A stretch of 20,344 nt of DNA, from positions 1 through 20,344 of the IMG/VR virus record IMGVR_UViG_3300021519_000096, one strand, 5' to 3'. A program made the translations under genes and the position numbers. Positions 1 to 6,601 of the stretch are shown here, one piece after another (position 1 is the stretch's first letter; each line of letters opens with the position of its first letter). Origin of the DNA: a virus. Under the pieces are notes generated by a model, which had not been told where the DNA came from, made no database searches, and saw nothing but the letters and a program-made list of their open reading frames with translations.

Positions 1-747
1 GACGGGGTAGCCCGTGGCTTTCCCGAAGCCCCGAAGACGTGGGCCGTCCTCGAAATCAAGACCATGAACAACAAGGCGTTCGACAGCCTGACGAACAAGG
101 GCGTCAAGGTCGAGAAGCCACAGCACTACGCCCAGATGCAGACCTACATGGGCCTGCTGAAGCTGGACCGCTCCATGTACGTGGCCGTGAACAAGAACAC
201 GGACGAGCTTTATACCGAGTGGGTGAAGTTCGACAAAACCGCGTTCGATAGCCTGTCGCACCGGGTCAAGCGCATCGTCGGGGCCAGCACGCCTCAACAG
301 CGCATCAGCGAGGACCCGTCGCATTGGAAGTGCAAGTTCTGCGACATGTACGGCCTGTGCCACCAGGCCGCGCCCGCAGAGGTCAACTGTCGGACCTGCT
401 GCCACTCCACAGCCGTAGAAGGTGGCAAGTGGTCATGTGACATGCACCGCAAGCTTTTGACCGCCAGCGAGCAGCTAAAGGGCTGCGGCGACCATCTGAT
501 GATTCCGGCCCTGGTGCCCAATGCCGAGGCCGTGGATGGGGGCGTCAACTCCATCGACTATGTGGACAAGTTGACCGGCGCGACCTTCACCAACGGGCCA
601 GGCCACACGCCCAGCGGCCAGCTTGCCCAAGTACGTCAGGCCCCGGCTATCAAGGGGCGGGCGAGGGTGTTGCCGGATAAGACGGCGCGTAAGGGCAATG
701 CGCCTGAGTTCGATTTGGACAAGTTCAACGACCCGATTCCCTTTTGA
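1..747 (+). CDS. PD-(D/E)XK exonuclease-like protein with Cys-rich C-terminus, 5' end cut by window
   Basis: The frame is open from the first base, so the gene starts outside the window; the first internal ATG (64) is not the start. Residues are numbered from the window edge. Residues 17-21 read LEIKT, the E-x-K half of a PD-(D/E)XK nuclease site, and QMQTY at 45-49 matches the Q-x3-Y motif of RecB/Cas4-type nucleases. The catalytic Asp and N-terminal helices are outside the window. Residues 111-165 hold many Cys and His (C111, C114, C120, C130, C133, C134, C146, C162, H165), which could bind zinc or an iron-sulfur cluster; which of these cannot be told. In phages this family is used for DNA recombination or degradation. 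It lies just upstream of two further genes on the same strand, one of them another nuclease-like gene. The nuclease call is fairly sure; metal binding is inferred. Confidence 0.72.
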   Translation, partial: DGVARGFPEAPKTWAVLEIKTMNNKAFDSLTNKGVKVEKPQHYAQMQTYMGLLKLDRSMYVAVNKNTDELYTEWVKFDKTAFDSLSHRVKRIVGASTPQQRISEDPSHWKCKFCDMYGLCHQAAPAEVNCRTCCHSTAVEGGKWSCDMHRKLLTASEQLKGCGDHLMIPALVPNAEAVDGGVNSIDYVDKLTGATFTNGPGHTPSGQLAQVRQAPAIKGRARVLPDKTARKGNAPEFDLDKFNDPIPF

Positions 748-754
748 TTAGGGC

Positions 755-1636
755 ATGAAAATGAAGAAACCAAATTCATTTTTGTCTGATTTTATAGATG
801 ACGCAAAAAATTACAGTGAAACAGAAGACTACAAATCATTATTGCAAATCACAAGATTGTTAAAAAAAGGAGTTGTTTTCTCGTTGCCAGAGGGCGGCAC
901 CTTAGTCGGCATGGAGAAAATAAAATCATTTCCAGGGAAGTTTCTAAAGCCACCGTACCCAATTGTTGTTCTTGCGTATTATGCCGAGGGATTTAATTCT
1001 GATGTTCTTGAGCGCGGGCAATTCCGCTGTTCCAGAAGAATCGTCATTGCATTAGACAGAGAAGACGGCGTTGAGTTAATTGCACTTAACTATATAGACA
1101 AAGACAGAGTATGGATGACATTTCCAATTGGTATTCATTTAAGTTATCTTAAGGAGGATGTTTTTATTGCGGGCACAGATCAAGTAGTTCCAGAAAAAAT
1201 TATTACCGTTACTGGTTTTATTGCAAGAGAAGTGATTCAATACGGAAAAGGCATGTCACTCAGCGATGCAGAAATTGCAAATCGTTTTTTGGCTGATTTC
1301 CAAGATGAGTTTTATGCTTATTTGCAATTTTGCTATGTTTTGCAAAACAATGAGGTCTCGTTTGTCGACGCGGAGCCGTCTGTCGCCGTCAACAAAATGC
1401 GCAAGTCGGCGGGAAAGTCTCCGCTGTTTTCATACAAGACGCTGACTATCGGTGGACCGAAACAAAAGTCACAGCATCATGGTGGAACCCATGCCTCACC
1501 GCGTAGTCATCTGCGCCGTGGGCATTATCGCACCAGCAAAACTGGCAAGCGCCATTGGGTCCAGCACCATTGCGTAAATGGCGGAACTCCTGGCTTTGTG
1601 CATAAGGACTATGAAGTGAGAGGAATGGTTCATTGA
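755..1636 (+). CDS. Phage protein of unknown function, AT-rich 5' two thirds
   Basis: Encodes about 293 residues. An ATG at 755 is followed by a second at 761; AGGG at 750-753 is only one base from the first but seven from the second, so 761 (291 residues) may be the true start. I do not recognise a catalytic motif. The last ~70 residues are basic and His/Gly-rich (HASPRSHLRRGHYR, then GKRHWVQ and KDYEV). This resembles a C-terminal block I recall from many phage proteins of unknown function. The first ~195 codons are clearly AT-rich while the tail and both neighbours are GC-rich, suggesting a mosaic gene or recent transfer of the 5' part. The gene follows the exonuclease by seven bases, and its TGA overlaps the TTG start of the next gene, so the three are probably one transcription unit. 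Confidence 0.75.
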   Translation: MKMKKPNSFLSDFIDDAKNYSETEDYKSLLQITRLLKKGVVFSLPEGGTLVGMEKIKSFPGKFLKPPYPIVVLAYYAEGFNSDVLERGQFRCSRRIVIALDREDGVELIALNYIDKDRVWMTFPIGIHLSYLKEDVFIAGTDQVVPEKIITVTGFIAREVIQYGKGMSLSDAEIANRFLADFQDEFYAYLQFCYVLQNNEVSFVDAEPSVAVNKMRKSAGKSPLFSYKTLTIGGPKQKSQHHGGTHASPRSHLRRGHYRTSKTGKRHWVQHHCVNGGTPGFVHKDYEVRGMVH

Positions 1637-1956
1637 CCGGACGCATGGCCCGCAACAAAGGCGCTCGCGGCGAGAACGAACTAGCCGCAATCCTGACCGA
1701 CGAACTCGGTTTTGTGGTGAAGCGTAAGCTGGGCCAGGCGAGGGACGGGGCCGACGACATCGAAATCGGCCCCTTCCGCATCGAGGTCAAGCGCCGGGAG
1801 ACGCTGGCCGTCATGCAATGGGTCAGGCAGATCGAAGCCTGCACCCCCAAGGGCCAGATCCCCATCGTGGCCTTCCGACAAAACGGCCAGAAATGGCGCG
1901 TCGTGATGCGGATGGAGGATCTGGTTCCGCTGATTCGGGAGAAACTTAGCGAATAG
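1633..1956 (+). CDS. Small PD-(D/E)XK (Holliday-junction-resolvase-like) nuclease
   Basis: Encodes 107 residues from a TTG start or 103 from the ATG at 1645. GAGAGGA at about 1618-1624 is well spaced from TTG 1633 and too far from 1645, and TTG overlaps the upstream stop (TTGA), so TTG is preferred. The small one-domain layout fits archaeal-type resolvase and VRR-NUC-like enzymes: helix RGENE at 12-16 (E14), acidic D41/D42 before the second strand, then the strand RIEVKRR with E51 and K53 as the E-x-K pair. The likely role is cutting branched DNA during phage recombination or packaging. It ends the plus-strand operon, and its last 11 bases overlap the end of the convergent minus-strand gene. 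The fold call is good; the substrate is inferred. Confidence 0.75.
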   Translation: MTGRMARNKGARGENELAAILTDELGFVVKRKLGQARDGADDIEIGPFRIEVKRRETLAVMQWVRQIEACTPKGQIPIVAFRQNGQKWRVVMRMEDLVPLIREKLSE

Positions 1957-2107
1957 CACTCCGCAGCGTAGCCCCCAGGATGGCCGTCAGCACGGCTTGA
2001 AGGGCTTGGGCGGCGGAAGCCTCGCCGGTGGCGTAGCTGGCCCCAGCGACAAGCACGCCAAGCCCGGCGGCGACGTAGGTCTTCTTGCCTTTCAGAAATC
2101 CAAACAT
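1946..2107 (-). CDS. 53-residue membrane protein, holin candidate
   Basis: A short gene read directly from the sequence: ATG at 2107, stop TAA at 1946-1948, preceded by AGGAG seven bases upstream. The product starts MFGFLKGKKTY and then has two hydrophobic stretches (about residues 11-27 and 32-49) separated by a short ATGEAS turn, ending in a basic tail (LRSAIR). A tiny two-helix membrane protein with a Lys-rich N-terminus, directly after the endolysin gene, fits a holin or lysis accessory protein. It is the last gene of the late operon and overlaps the convergent resolvase-like gene by 11 bases. The gene is well supported by its start signals; the holin role rests on size, topology and place only. 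Confidence 0.7.
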   Translation of the reverse strand: MFGFLKGKKTYVAAGLGVLVAGASYATGEASAAQALQAVLTAILGATLRSAIR

Positions 2108-2116
2108 GCTCGTCTC

Positions 2117-2578
2117 CTAGGGGTGAATGCCGTTTTGATAGGTCATCTTGCCGCCTATCACGGTCGCGGTAAGCTCTGACTTCCGATTGTCTACAGACTT
2201 GAAGCTAACATGAACCCACCCGCTTGTCGGCACGCCGGGCTTATAACACTCAAGGATTAGCTGGTCGTACTCGCAATGCTTCTCGATCCAGCGGGCCAGG
2301 TCGCCATTGGCGATGCCGGGAATCTCAATGTCCGCAGCCTCGCCCTTGCAATGCTGGGAGGACGAAGCCCCGCCAATCAGGCCATTGATTTCGAGGCTCC
2401 GAAAGCCGCTGTTGATATGCACGGGCCCCAGGTTCAGGCGCACAACCTCAAGCACCTTCTCGCAAAGCCGCTTCATGCAAGCGATCTGCTTTTCATCCGG
2501 CACGTTGGCAATGCCGAACCGCTCGCCGGCTTGGGACTTGGTGAATTCCTCAAGGGTGAAGTGTGCGCTGAGGTTCAT
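2117..2578 (-). CDS. Endolysin, M15-family peptidoglycan peptidase
   Basis: Encodes 153 residues from ATG 2578, which overlaps the upstream stop as ATGA; an in-frame ATG at 2602 lies inside the upstream gene and is less likely. The M15 (D-Ala-D-Ala carboxypeptidase/VanY-like) zinc site is complete: SGFRS at 57-61, the SxHxxGxAxD motif at 74-83 with H76 and D83, and the HVS strand after W121 supplying H123 as third ligand. E110 could be the general base. The enzyme would cut peptide cross-bridges of host peptidoglycan at lysis. There is no signal peptide or membrane segment, so release would depend on a holin; two small hydrophobic proteins sit on either side. Length is normal for a one-domain M15 endolysin of phages of Gram-negative hosts. 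Confidence 0.9.
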   Translation of the reverse strand: MNLSAHFTLEEFTKSQAGERFGIANVPDEKQIACMKRLCEKVLEVVRLNLGPVHINSGFRSLEINGLIGGASSSQHCKGEAADIEIPGIANGDLARWIEKHCEYDQLILECYKPGVPTSGWVHVSFKSVDNRKSELTATVIGGKMTYQNGIHP

Positions 2579-2757
2579 TGGGTATGAGACGCCACGCTCC
2601 AAGCGATTGCCGCTAGGGCTAGGATAAGAGACCCAGCGGACGAGAATAGAATCATCTCGATCCTCTTAAGCTGGGCGTTGATGGAGGTGTACCGTTCGAG
2701 GCACACCGCCTCATGAACGCTTAGTCTTTGGTCCACTTCATGAAGCTCCACCGACAC
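2575..2757 (-). CDS. 60-residue membrane protein, XhlA/holin-like
   Basis: The start was chosen by the ribosome binding site: GGGGAGG at about 2770-2764 is followed after six bases by GTG at 2757. A TTG at 2772 is in frame but lies on the far side of that Shine-Dalgarno sequence. The product has a charged, probably coiled N-terminal half (SVELHEVDQRLSVHEAV, then QLKRIE) and one hydrophobic C-terminal helix at about residues 40-57. This helix-plus-tail-anchor layout resembles XhlA-type lysis proteins and some pinholin or antiholin proteins. It overlaps the endolysin start by four bases, so it belongs to the lysis cassette. Whether this or the 53-residue protein at 1946-2107 is the holin cannot be told from sequence. 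Confidence 0.62.
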   Translation of the reverse strand: MSVELHEVDQRLSVHEAVCLERYTSINAQLKRIEMILFSSAGSLILALAAIAWSVASHTQ

Positions 2758-2778
2758 AGAAAACCTCCCCAAAGGCCG

Positions 2779-2994
2779 CTAGATTATTTCCCGAGCCTTG
2801 AGGGCTTTGGAGCAATGGTCTTTGACAAAGGTATCCAAGATTGAACACAAAACACAACCCCACCGCTTGTTTTTAGATCTCGCTCGCGCAGCGCGGCGAC
2901 TGAGAGTTTCGACTTTGACGCTGCAAAGAATGACCACGTTCAGCCCAACGTCGAGCCATTTCAAGACGTTGAGCATCCAGCGGATTGGGTTCAC
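2779..2994 (-). CDS. 71-residue small phage protein, possibly membrane-associated
   Basis: Starts at GTG 2994, which overlaps the upstream stop as GTGA; an ATG at 2976 is an alternative. The N-terminal ~27 residues are hydrophobic/amphipathic (WMLNVLKWLDVGLNVVILCS), followed by ETLSRRAARAR, a basic stretch, and a Cys-containing C-terminal part (RWGCVLCSILDTF, KDHC). The ETLSxRA block and the closing aromatic/HC segment look like a small protein I have seen near tail-fibre and lysis genes of other podophages, with no known role. It sits between the tail-fibre accessory gene and the lysis cassette. A role in lysis or virion-membrane contact is possible but unsupported. Confidence 0.6.
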   Translation of the reverse strand: MNPIRWMLNVLKWLDVGLNVVILCSVKVETLSRRAARARSKNKRWGCVLCSILDTFVKDHCSKALKAREII

Positions 2995-3407
2995 GGAATA
3001 GCCTTGGCAGCGATGAACAGGGCATCAATCTGGTCGTCCGTCAGGCCAAGCGCCCCGCCAAGGGACGCCACCAGATCCCGGTCGCGCCACACGTCCGTCG
3101 CGAACTCCCATTCAATCTGCACGGCACGCGGCGACTGGGCGACCACGGCGTCAACGCTATCCAGCAGGCCAGCGCCTAGCAGGGCAAGTCGGGCTTGGCG
3201 CATGGAGACGGAATGCGGAACGCCGGGCGGTTCCGGCTCAGGCGGGGGCGGATTGGATAGGACAGCGCCATCCCAGAGCATCCCGGCGACCACTGTGTCA
3301 GTGGGGAACTCTACGATTTCCCCGTTGCCGATCAGGGATTCAGCATCGACAGGGTAGCGCGCAACGGCGACGATAACCCCGCCATCAACCAAAGCATAAT
3401 CGTTCAT
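2991..3407 (-). CDS. Tail-fibre accessory / assembly-type protein
   Basis: Encodes 138 residues; ATG 3407 overlaps the tail-fibre stop by one base (TAATG). Two parts are visible: an N-terminal beta-rich part (MNDYALVDGGVIVAVARYP ... MLWDGAVLSN) and a C-terminal helical part (SMRQARLALLGAGLLDSVDA ... RDLVASLGGALGLTDDQIDA), joined by a Pro-rich linker (PPPPEPEPPG, about residues 53-62). The helical block is typical of small proteins encoded directly after phage tail-fibre genes, thought to act as fibre-bound or fibre-assembly factors. Its place fits that role. The family resemblance is fairly clear; whether it is a chaperone or a virion component is not. Confidence 0.68.
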   Translation of the reverse strand: MNDYALVDGGVIVAVARYPVDAESLIGNGEIVEFPTDTVVAGMLWDGAVLSNPPPPEPEPPGVPHSVSMRQARLALLGAGLLDSVDAVVAQSPRAVQIEWEFATDVWRDRDLVASLGGALGLTDDQIDALFIAAKAIP

Positions 3408-4405
3408 TAGGCGACCCTTGTGGCTTCAAGTTGGGCATAGACTTCAGCTTGTCCGGAGCTCACGGCGTTCCCACCCAAGGCCGTCGCGTTCGGGTAAATC
3501 TGCAAGATGATTGCCTTGGACGAAGCGAGCGTGACGACACCGACGACTTCACTCATCACGGACCCAGAGAACGCCCCCGCCGCGTCCTGCGGCGCTCTTG
3601 CGTTTGATCCCTGCGCAATGACTGACGAGTCCGTGTTGTTATAGAGACGGGCGCGGCCGATGACGGCGTATGTCGCGCTTGTGCCAATGAACGGGACAAA
3701 CCCGCGCAAGAGCCAAGTGCCGGCCGGCAGCGTCAGGGCATTGCCTGAAAGCGACCCGATAGACGCCGCATTCCGGTTCACGGTGTTAAGCGTGACCGTC
3801 TGCCATGACGACGCGGTGTAGCTCGTTCCTGTTGTACCGTTCGTTTTCTCGTCCGCGACGATGACATCCGGGGCAATGGAAATCGCAGCGGCCGAAGTCC
3901 AAGTCGTGCCGTTGCTGGTGAGCAGGTTCCCGGTGCTGCCAGGCGCAACGAACGAGACGGCGCTTGTGCCATTGCCGAGGAGGACGTTGTTGGCCGTCAG
4001 CGTGGTCGCCCCGGTGCCTCCAGAGGCCACAGGCAGGGTGCCAGTCGTCAGGGCTGACGTGGACGTGGCATAGACCGCCCCGCCCGACGTGAAGGCCGAC
4101 AGGCCCGTACCGCCATTGCCCCCCGTAAGCGGATTAGTCAGCGTCAGAGTGCTGATGGTCGCTACGTTGCCGAAGCTGAGCGCGTCCCCGCTGCCGGACG
4201 GAGCGCCCAGGCCTGTCAGCTTATAGCCGCCCAGCTTGATATTAGCCGTGGGCGTACTCTGACCATCCTTGGTCAAGCAGGTGCTAAGCCCCGTCGCCAG
4301 ATCCGCCGTGAGCGTGTTGAACGTCGAGGAACTGATGACCGTGCCGGTGACGACCGGCTGGCCCGTGGTGTTGATATTGAAGACGCCGGAACCATTGAAA
4401 CTCAT
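3407..4405 (-). CDS. Tail fibre / receptor-binding protein
   Basis: Encodes 332 residues with AAGGACC about nine bases before ATG 4405. Residues 1-60 look like a virion attachment domain (MSFNGSGVFNINTTGQPVVTG). Residues ~85-175 form a Gly/Ser/Thr-rich shaft with two GGTG repeats (GGNGGTGLSAF at 95-105 and ASGGTGATTL at 127-136), a common shaft element of phage fibres. Residues ~185-332 are beta-rich with alternating hydrophobics (AGTWLLRGFVPF, IGRARLYNNTD, AEVYAQLEATRVA), consistent with a C1q/TNF-like trimeric jelly-roll head that binds the host receptor. It lies at the end of the tail genes with a small accessory gene directly behind it, the usual order. The fibre call is strong; the head fold is inferred from pattern only. 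Confidence 0.85.
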   Translation of the reverse strand: MSFNGSGVFNINTTGQPVVTGTVISSSTFNTLTADLATGLSTCLTKDGQSTPTANIKLGGYKLTGLGAPSGSGDALSFGNVATISTLTLTNPLTGGNGGTGLSAFTSGGAVYATSTSALTTGTLPVASGGTGATTLTANNVLLGNGTSAVSFVAPGSTGNLLTSNGTTWTSAAAISIAPDVIVADEKTNGTTGTSYTASSWQTVTLNTVNRNAASIGSLSGNALTLPAGTWLLRGFVPFIGTSATYAVIGRARLYNNTDSSVIAQGSNARAPQDAAGAFSGSVMSEVVGVVTLASSKAIILQIYPNATALGGNAVSSGQAEVYAQLEATRVA

Positions 4406-4417
4406 TGGGTTTGGTCC

Positions 4418-6601
4418 TTAGTGAAGAAAAAGCTTCGCGCCAACACCACCGCCGGCCGCCGCTATCAAAAGAGTTTTAACAGCAGCATTTCTTCTTTTCG
4501 TATCGGCATATTTCTTGCGAACAAATGCAAGTTGCTCCGTAGCCGCTTTATGATCAGCAGCGGAAATATGATTTCCATTATGCATGTCGTCCAAAAGAGA
4601 CTGCGCGGCCCCATCAAGCTTATCTGGCTGCATAGTATCAATTTTGTTCAGCATGGTTTCGCGCGCCCTGCTTTTTGCCTCAGCAGCCTCAAATTGACCC
4701 CTAAGCGTTTCGGCTCTAGACCGCGCGGCGGCCGCTTCTTGTGTGTGTGCATTGGCTACGCCGCCAAGGTTTTTGGCCTCAACGCCGGCTTGTTCGGCAT
4801 CTATCAGATCGTTTACATGCCGCTCAACAGTAGCTTTTAGCTCTGGTTCCGCCGGAAGAATGTCCTTCAAGTCACTAACGTATTTCGTTTTGACTTGCGA
4901 ATAAGGAAGCGGAGCCCCGGTTACAGGGTCATGGAAAACACTTTTGATTTCATCTTCCAGCCATGCCCGAGCGGCTTGCGGATCTTTGGCTTGAGACTTC
5001 GCCAAAAGGTACGCCTCCTTGCCGCCAGACTTTATCTGCTGCCCAAACTGGTTCGCAAAGGCGCGAATCTGGGCGCTGTCGCCTTGCGTTTGAGTGGCTC
5101 CGCGACCAAGGTTGGAATCGTATTTTGCTGCGTCTTTGAAGTATCGCGTCCAAGACTCCTTCAGGGCTGGGGCAGTCTCTTTAAGGTACGCATCTTCTAT
5201 GGAGCCAAACTTCTTGTAAACACCATCCCAAAAGTTTGCCGAAATGCCTTCAAAGCCTTCAACCGGCTTTCCGTACTTAGCCATTTTTCCGGCAAATCTG
5301 CGGAAATTGGTTATGGCTTCAATCGGCGTCTTAAAGGTGCGGTAATACTTAGACGGCCCTGGAATGTCCCCCTGCGCCGTGGGGACTTCTTCGACTTCAT
5401 GCCCGAGCGCCTTAGCGTTTGCGGCTTCCGCCTGCGTCAGTTCCACGCGGTTGTTTTTCAGCGCATCAACAATCATGCTGTGCGCCTTCACTTCGCCCGT
5501 GGTCGGTCGTGCCGCCTCTGTGGGTGCGGTGGCGGGGTTGAAATTAACGGCAGCTTCGGACTCCTTTAGAGCCGACTTAGCTTCCGGCAGGTCATTGGCG
5601 TAAATCCTTTCCGCCGAGTTTTTCTTAGCCTCTTCTTCGGACAAAGCACGCAATCTGGCATCAAGCTCTTGCTGCGTTTTCAGCGAATCCTCAGCGCCTT
5701 GCTCTATGCTGGCGCGAAGGGGGAGATTGCGCTCCGTGGGCGTTTTGATAGATCCGACGTTGATCGGCTTAACTTCAGCGCGAGCCTGCGCTTCGGCTTG
5801 CTGACGCAGCGCGGTATTGGCGGCCTCTACGTTTGTGGCTTCAAGGCCCTTTTCTCCCATAAGGCCATGTTGAGCCGCTTGAGCCGTTTGAATATCTGCG
5901 CCTCGGAGTTGTTGCGCCATAGCTCTGGCATTAACCCGGCTGGCCTCAATCAAGGGTTTTGATTCAAATCCGTATTTCAGCACGTTAGCAATCGGGCGCG
6001 CGACAGCGCCGCCAGCGTGAGCGCCGAGGCCCTTTGCCAAGCGAAGAGCGGCGACAGTGGCTTCGGCAGCAGGTTTGCCGGAAATGGGAACAAGGAATTC
6101 TGCAAGGTCGCCAAATTTGCGTTCAGCACCTGGGGCCTGGCCAGGAGCGCCATAGTTTGGAACAAGGCCATGAACGCCGGCCATATCTCCGAGTGCCCCC
6201 GCTGGGCTTAGAATTACGCCTGCTTCGTTTGCTAGGTTGGCAATATCCCTGCCCGTTTCTACAAAAGGTATGAAGGATCTTTTGTGAGAAGCGCGGTCCC
6301 GCATGGCTTGTAAGTCCTCATGCGCCCGCTCTTGAGTCCGCCCTATAAACTCGCCGCCCAGCGCTTTGAGGTTCTCTAGCAAGCCTTGCGGGGCAGCAGA
6401 GACAGACGTATCTCCGAATTTACCAGCAACGCGGCCAGCGGGCGGCGCGGCAGGCGTTTCGCGCATTAGCGAAGCAATGGATTTACCGGGATAATCGCGC
6501 GCAACCCTGGAGGCCGTATCAGCCCTTGTCGTGCCGTCTGGTATTTTGTCGTAGGTGTGGGTCGATCCGTCATCAAACGTGACCGTTGCGCTGAAGGGCA
6601 T
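4418..6601 (-). CDS. Large helical internal virion / DNA-ejection protein
   Basis: Encodes 727 residues; ATG 6601 overlaps the upstream stop by one base (TAATG). Residues 1-46 form a small beta-type domain (FSATVTFDDGSTHTYDKIP ... PGKSIASLMRE) seen at the start of other phage virion proteins. Most of the rest is helical, Ala/Glu/Lys-rich and likely coiled coil (about 215-345 and 590-700). A short hydrophobic stretch (TLLIAAAGGGVGA) lies at the very C-terminus. No catalytic motif is seen. Size, helical content and place, last of three large genes between the tail nozzle and the tail fibre, match ejection proteins of T7 (gp14-16) or P22 (gp7, gp16, gp20), which enter the cell with the DNA. Codon choice looks somewhat less GC-biased than in neighbours. 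The assignment is by context. Confidence 0.7.
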   Translation of the reverse strand: MPFSATVTFDDGSTHTYDKIPDGTTRADTASRVARDYPGKSIASLMRETPAAPPAGRVAGKFGDTSVSAAPQGLLENLKALGGEFIGRTQERAHEDLQAMRDRASHKRSFIPFVETGRDIANLANEAGVILSPAGALGDMAGVHGLVPNYGAPGQAPGAERKFGDLAEFLVPISGKPAAEATVAALRLAKGLGAHAGGAVARPIANVLKYGFESKPLIEASRVNARAMAQQLRGADIQTAQAAQHGLMGEKGLEATNVEAANTALRQQAEAQARAEVKPINVGSIKTPTERNLPLRASIEQGAEDSLKTQQELDARLRALSEEEAKKNSAERIYANDLPEAKSALKESEAAVNFNPATAPTEAARPTTGEVKAHSMIVDALKNNRVELTQAEAANAKALGHEVEEVPTAQGDIPGPSKYYRTFKTPIEAITNFRRFAGKMAKYGKPVEGFEGISANFWDGVYKKFGSIEDAYLKETAPALKESWTRYFKDAAKYDSNLGRGATQTQGDSAQIRAFANQFGQQIKSGGKEAYLLAKSQAKDPQAARAWLEDEIKSVFHDPVTGAPLPYSQVKTKYVSDLKDILPAEPELKATVERHVNDLIDAEQAGVEAKNLGGVANAHTQEAAAARSRAETLRGQFEAAEAKSRARETMLNKIDTMQPDKLDGAAQSLLDDMHNGNHISAADHKAATEQLAFVRKKYADTKRRNAAVKTLLIAAAGGGVGAKLFLH

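Noticed and set aside
3407-4405. Diversity-generating retroelement target at the tail fibre.
   Set aside because: No reverse transcriptase, template repeat or accessory gene in the window; the GGTG repeats are ordinary fibre-shaft elements.
4895-5569. Plus-strand frame of 224 residues opposite the 727-residue ejection protein.
   Set aside because: No ribosome binding site or domain; the minus-strand gene is continuous, helical and coupled to its neighbours.
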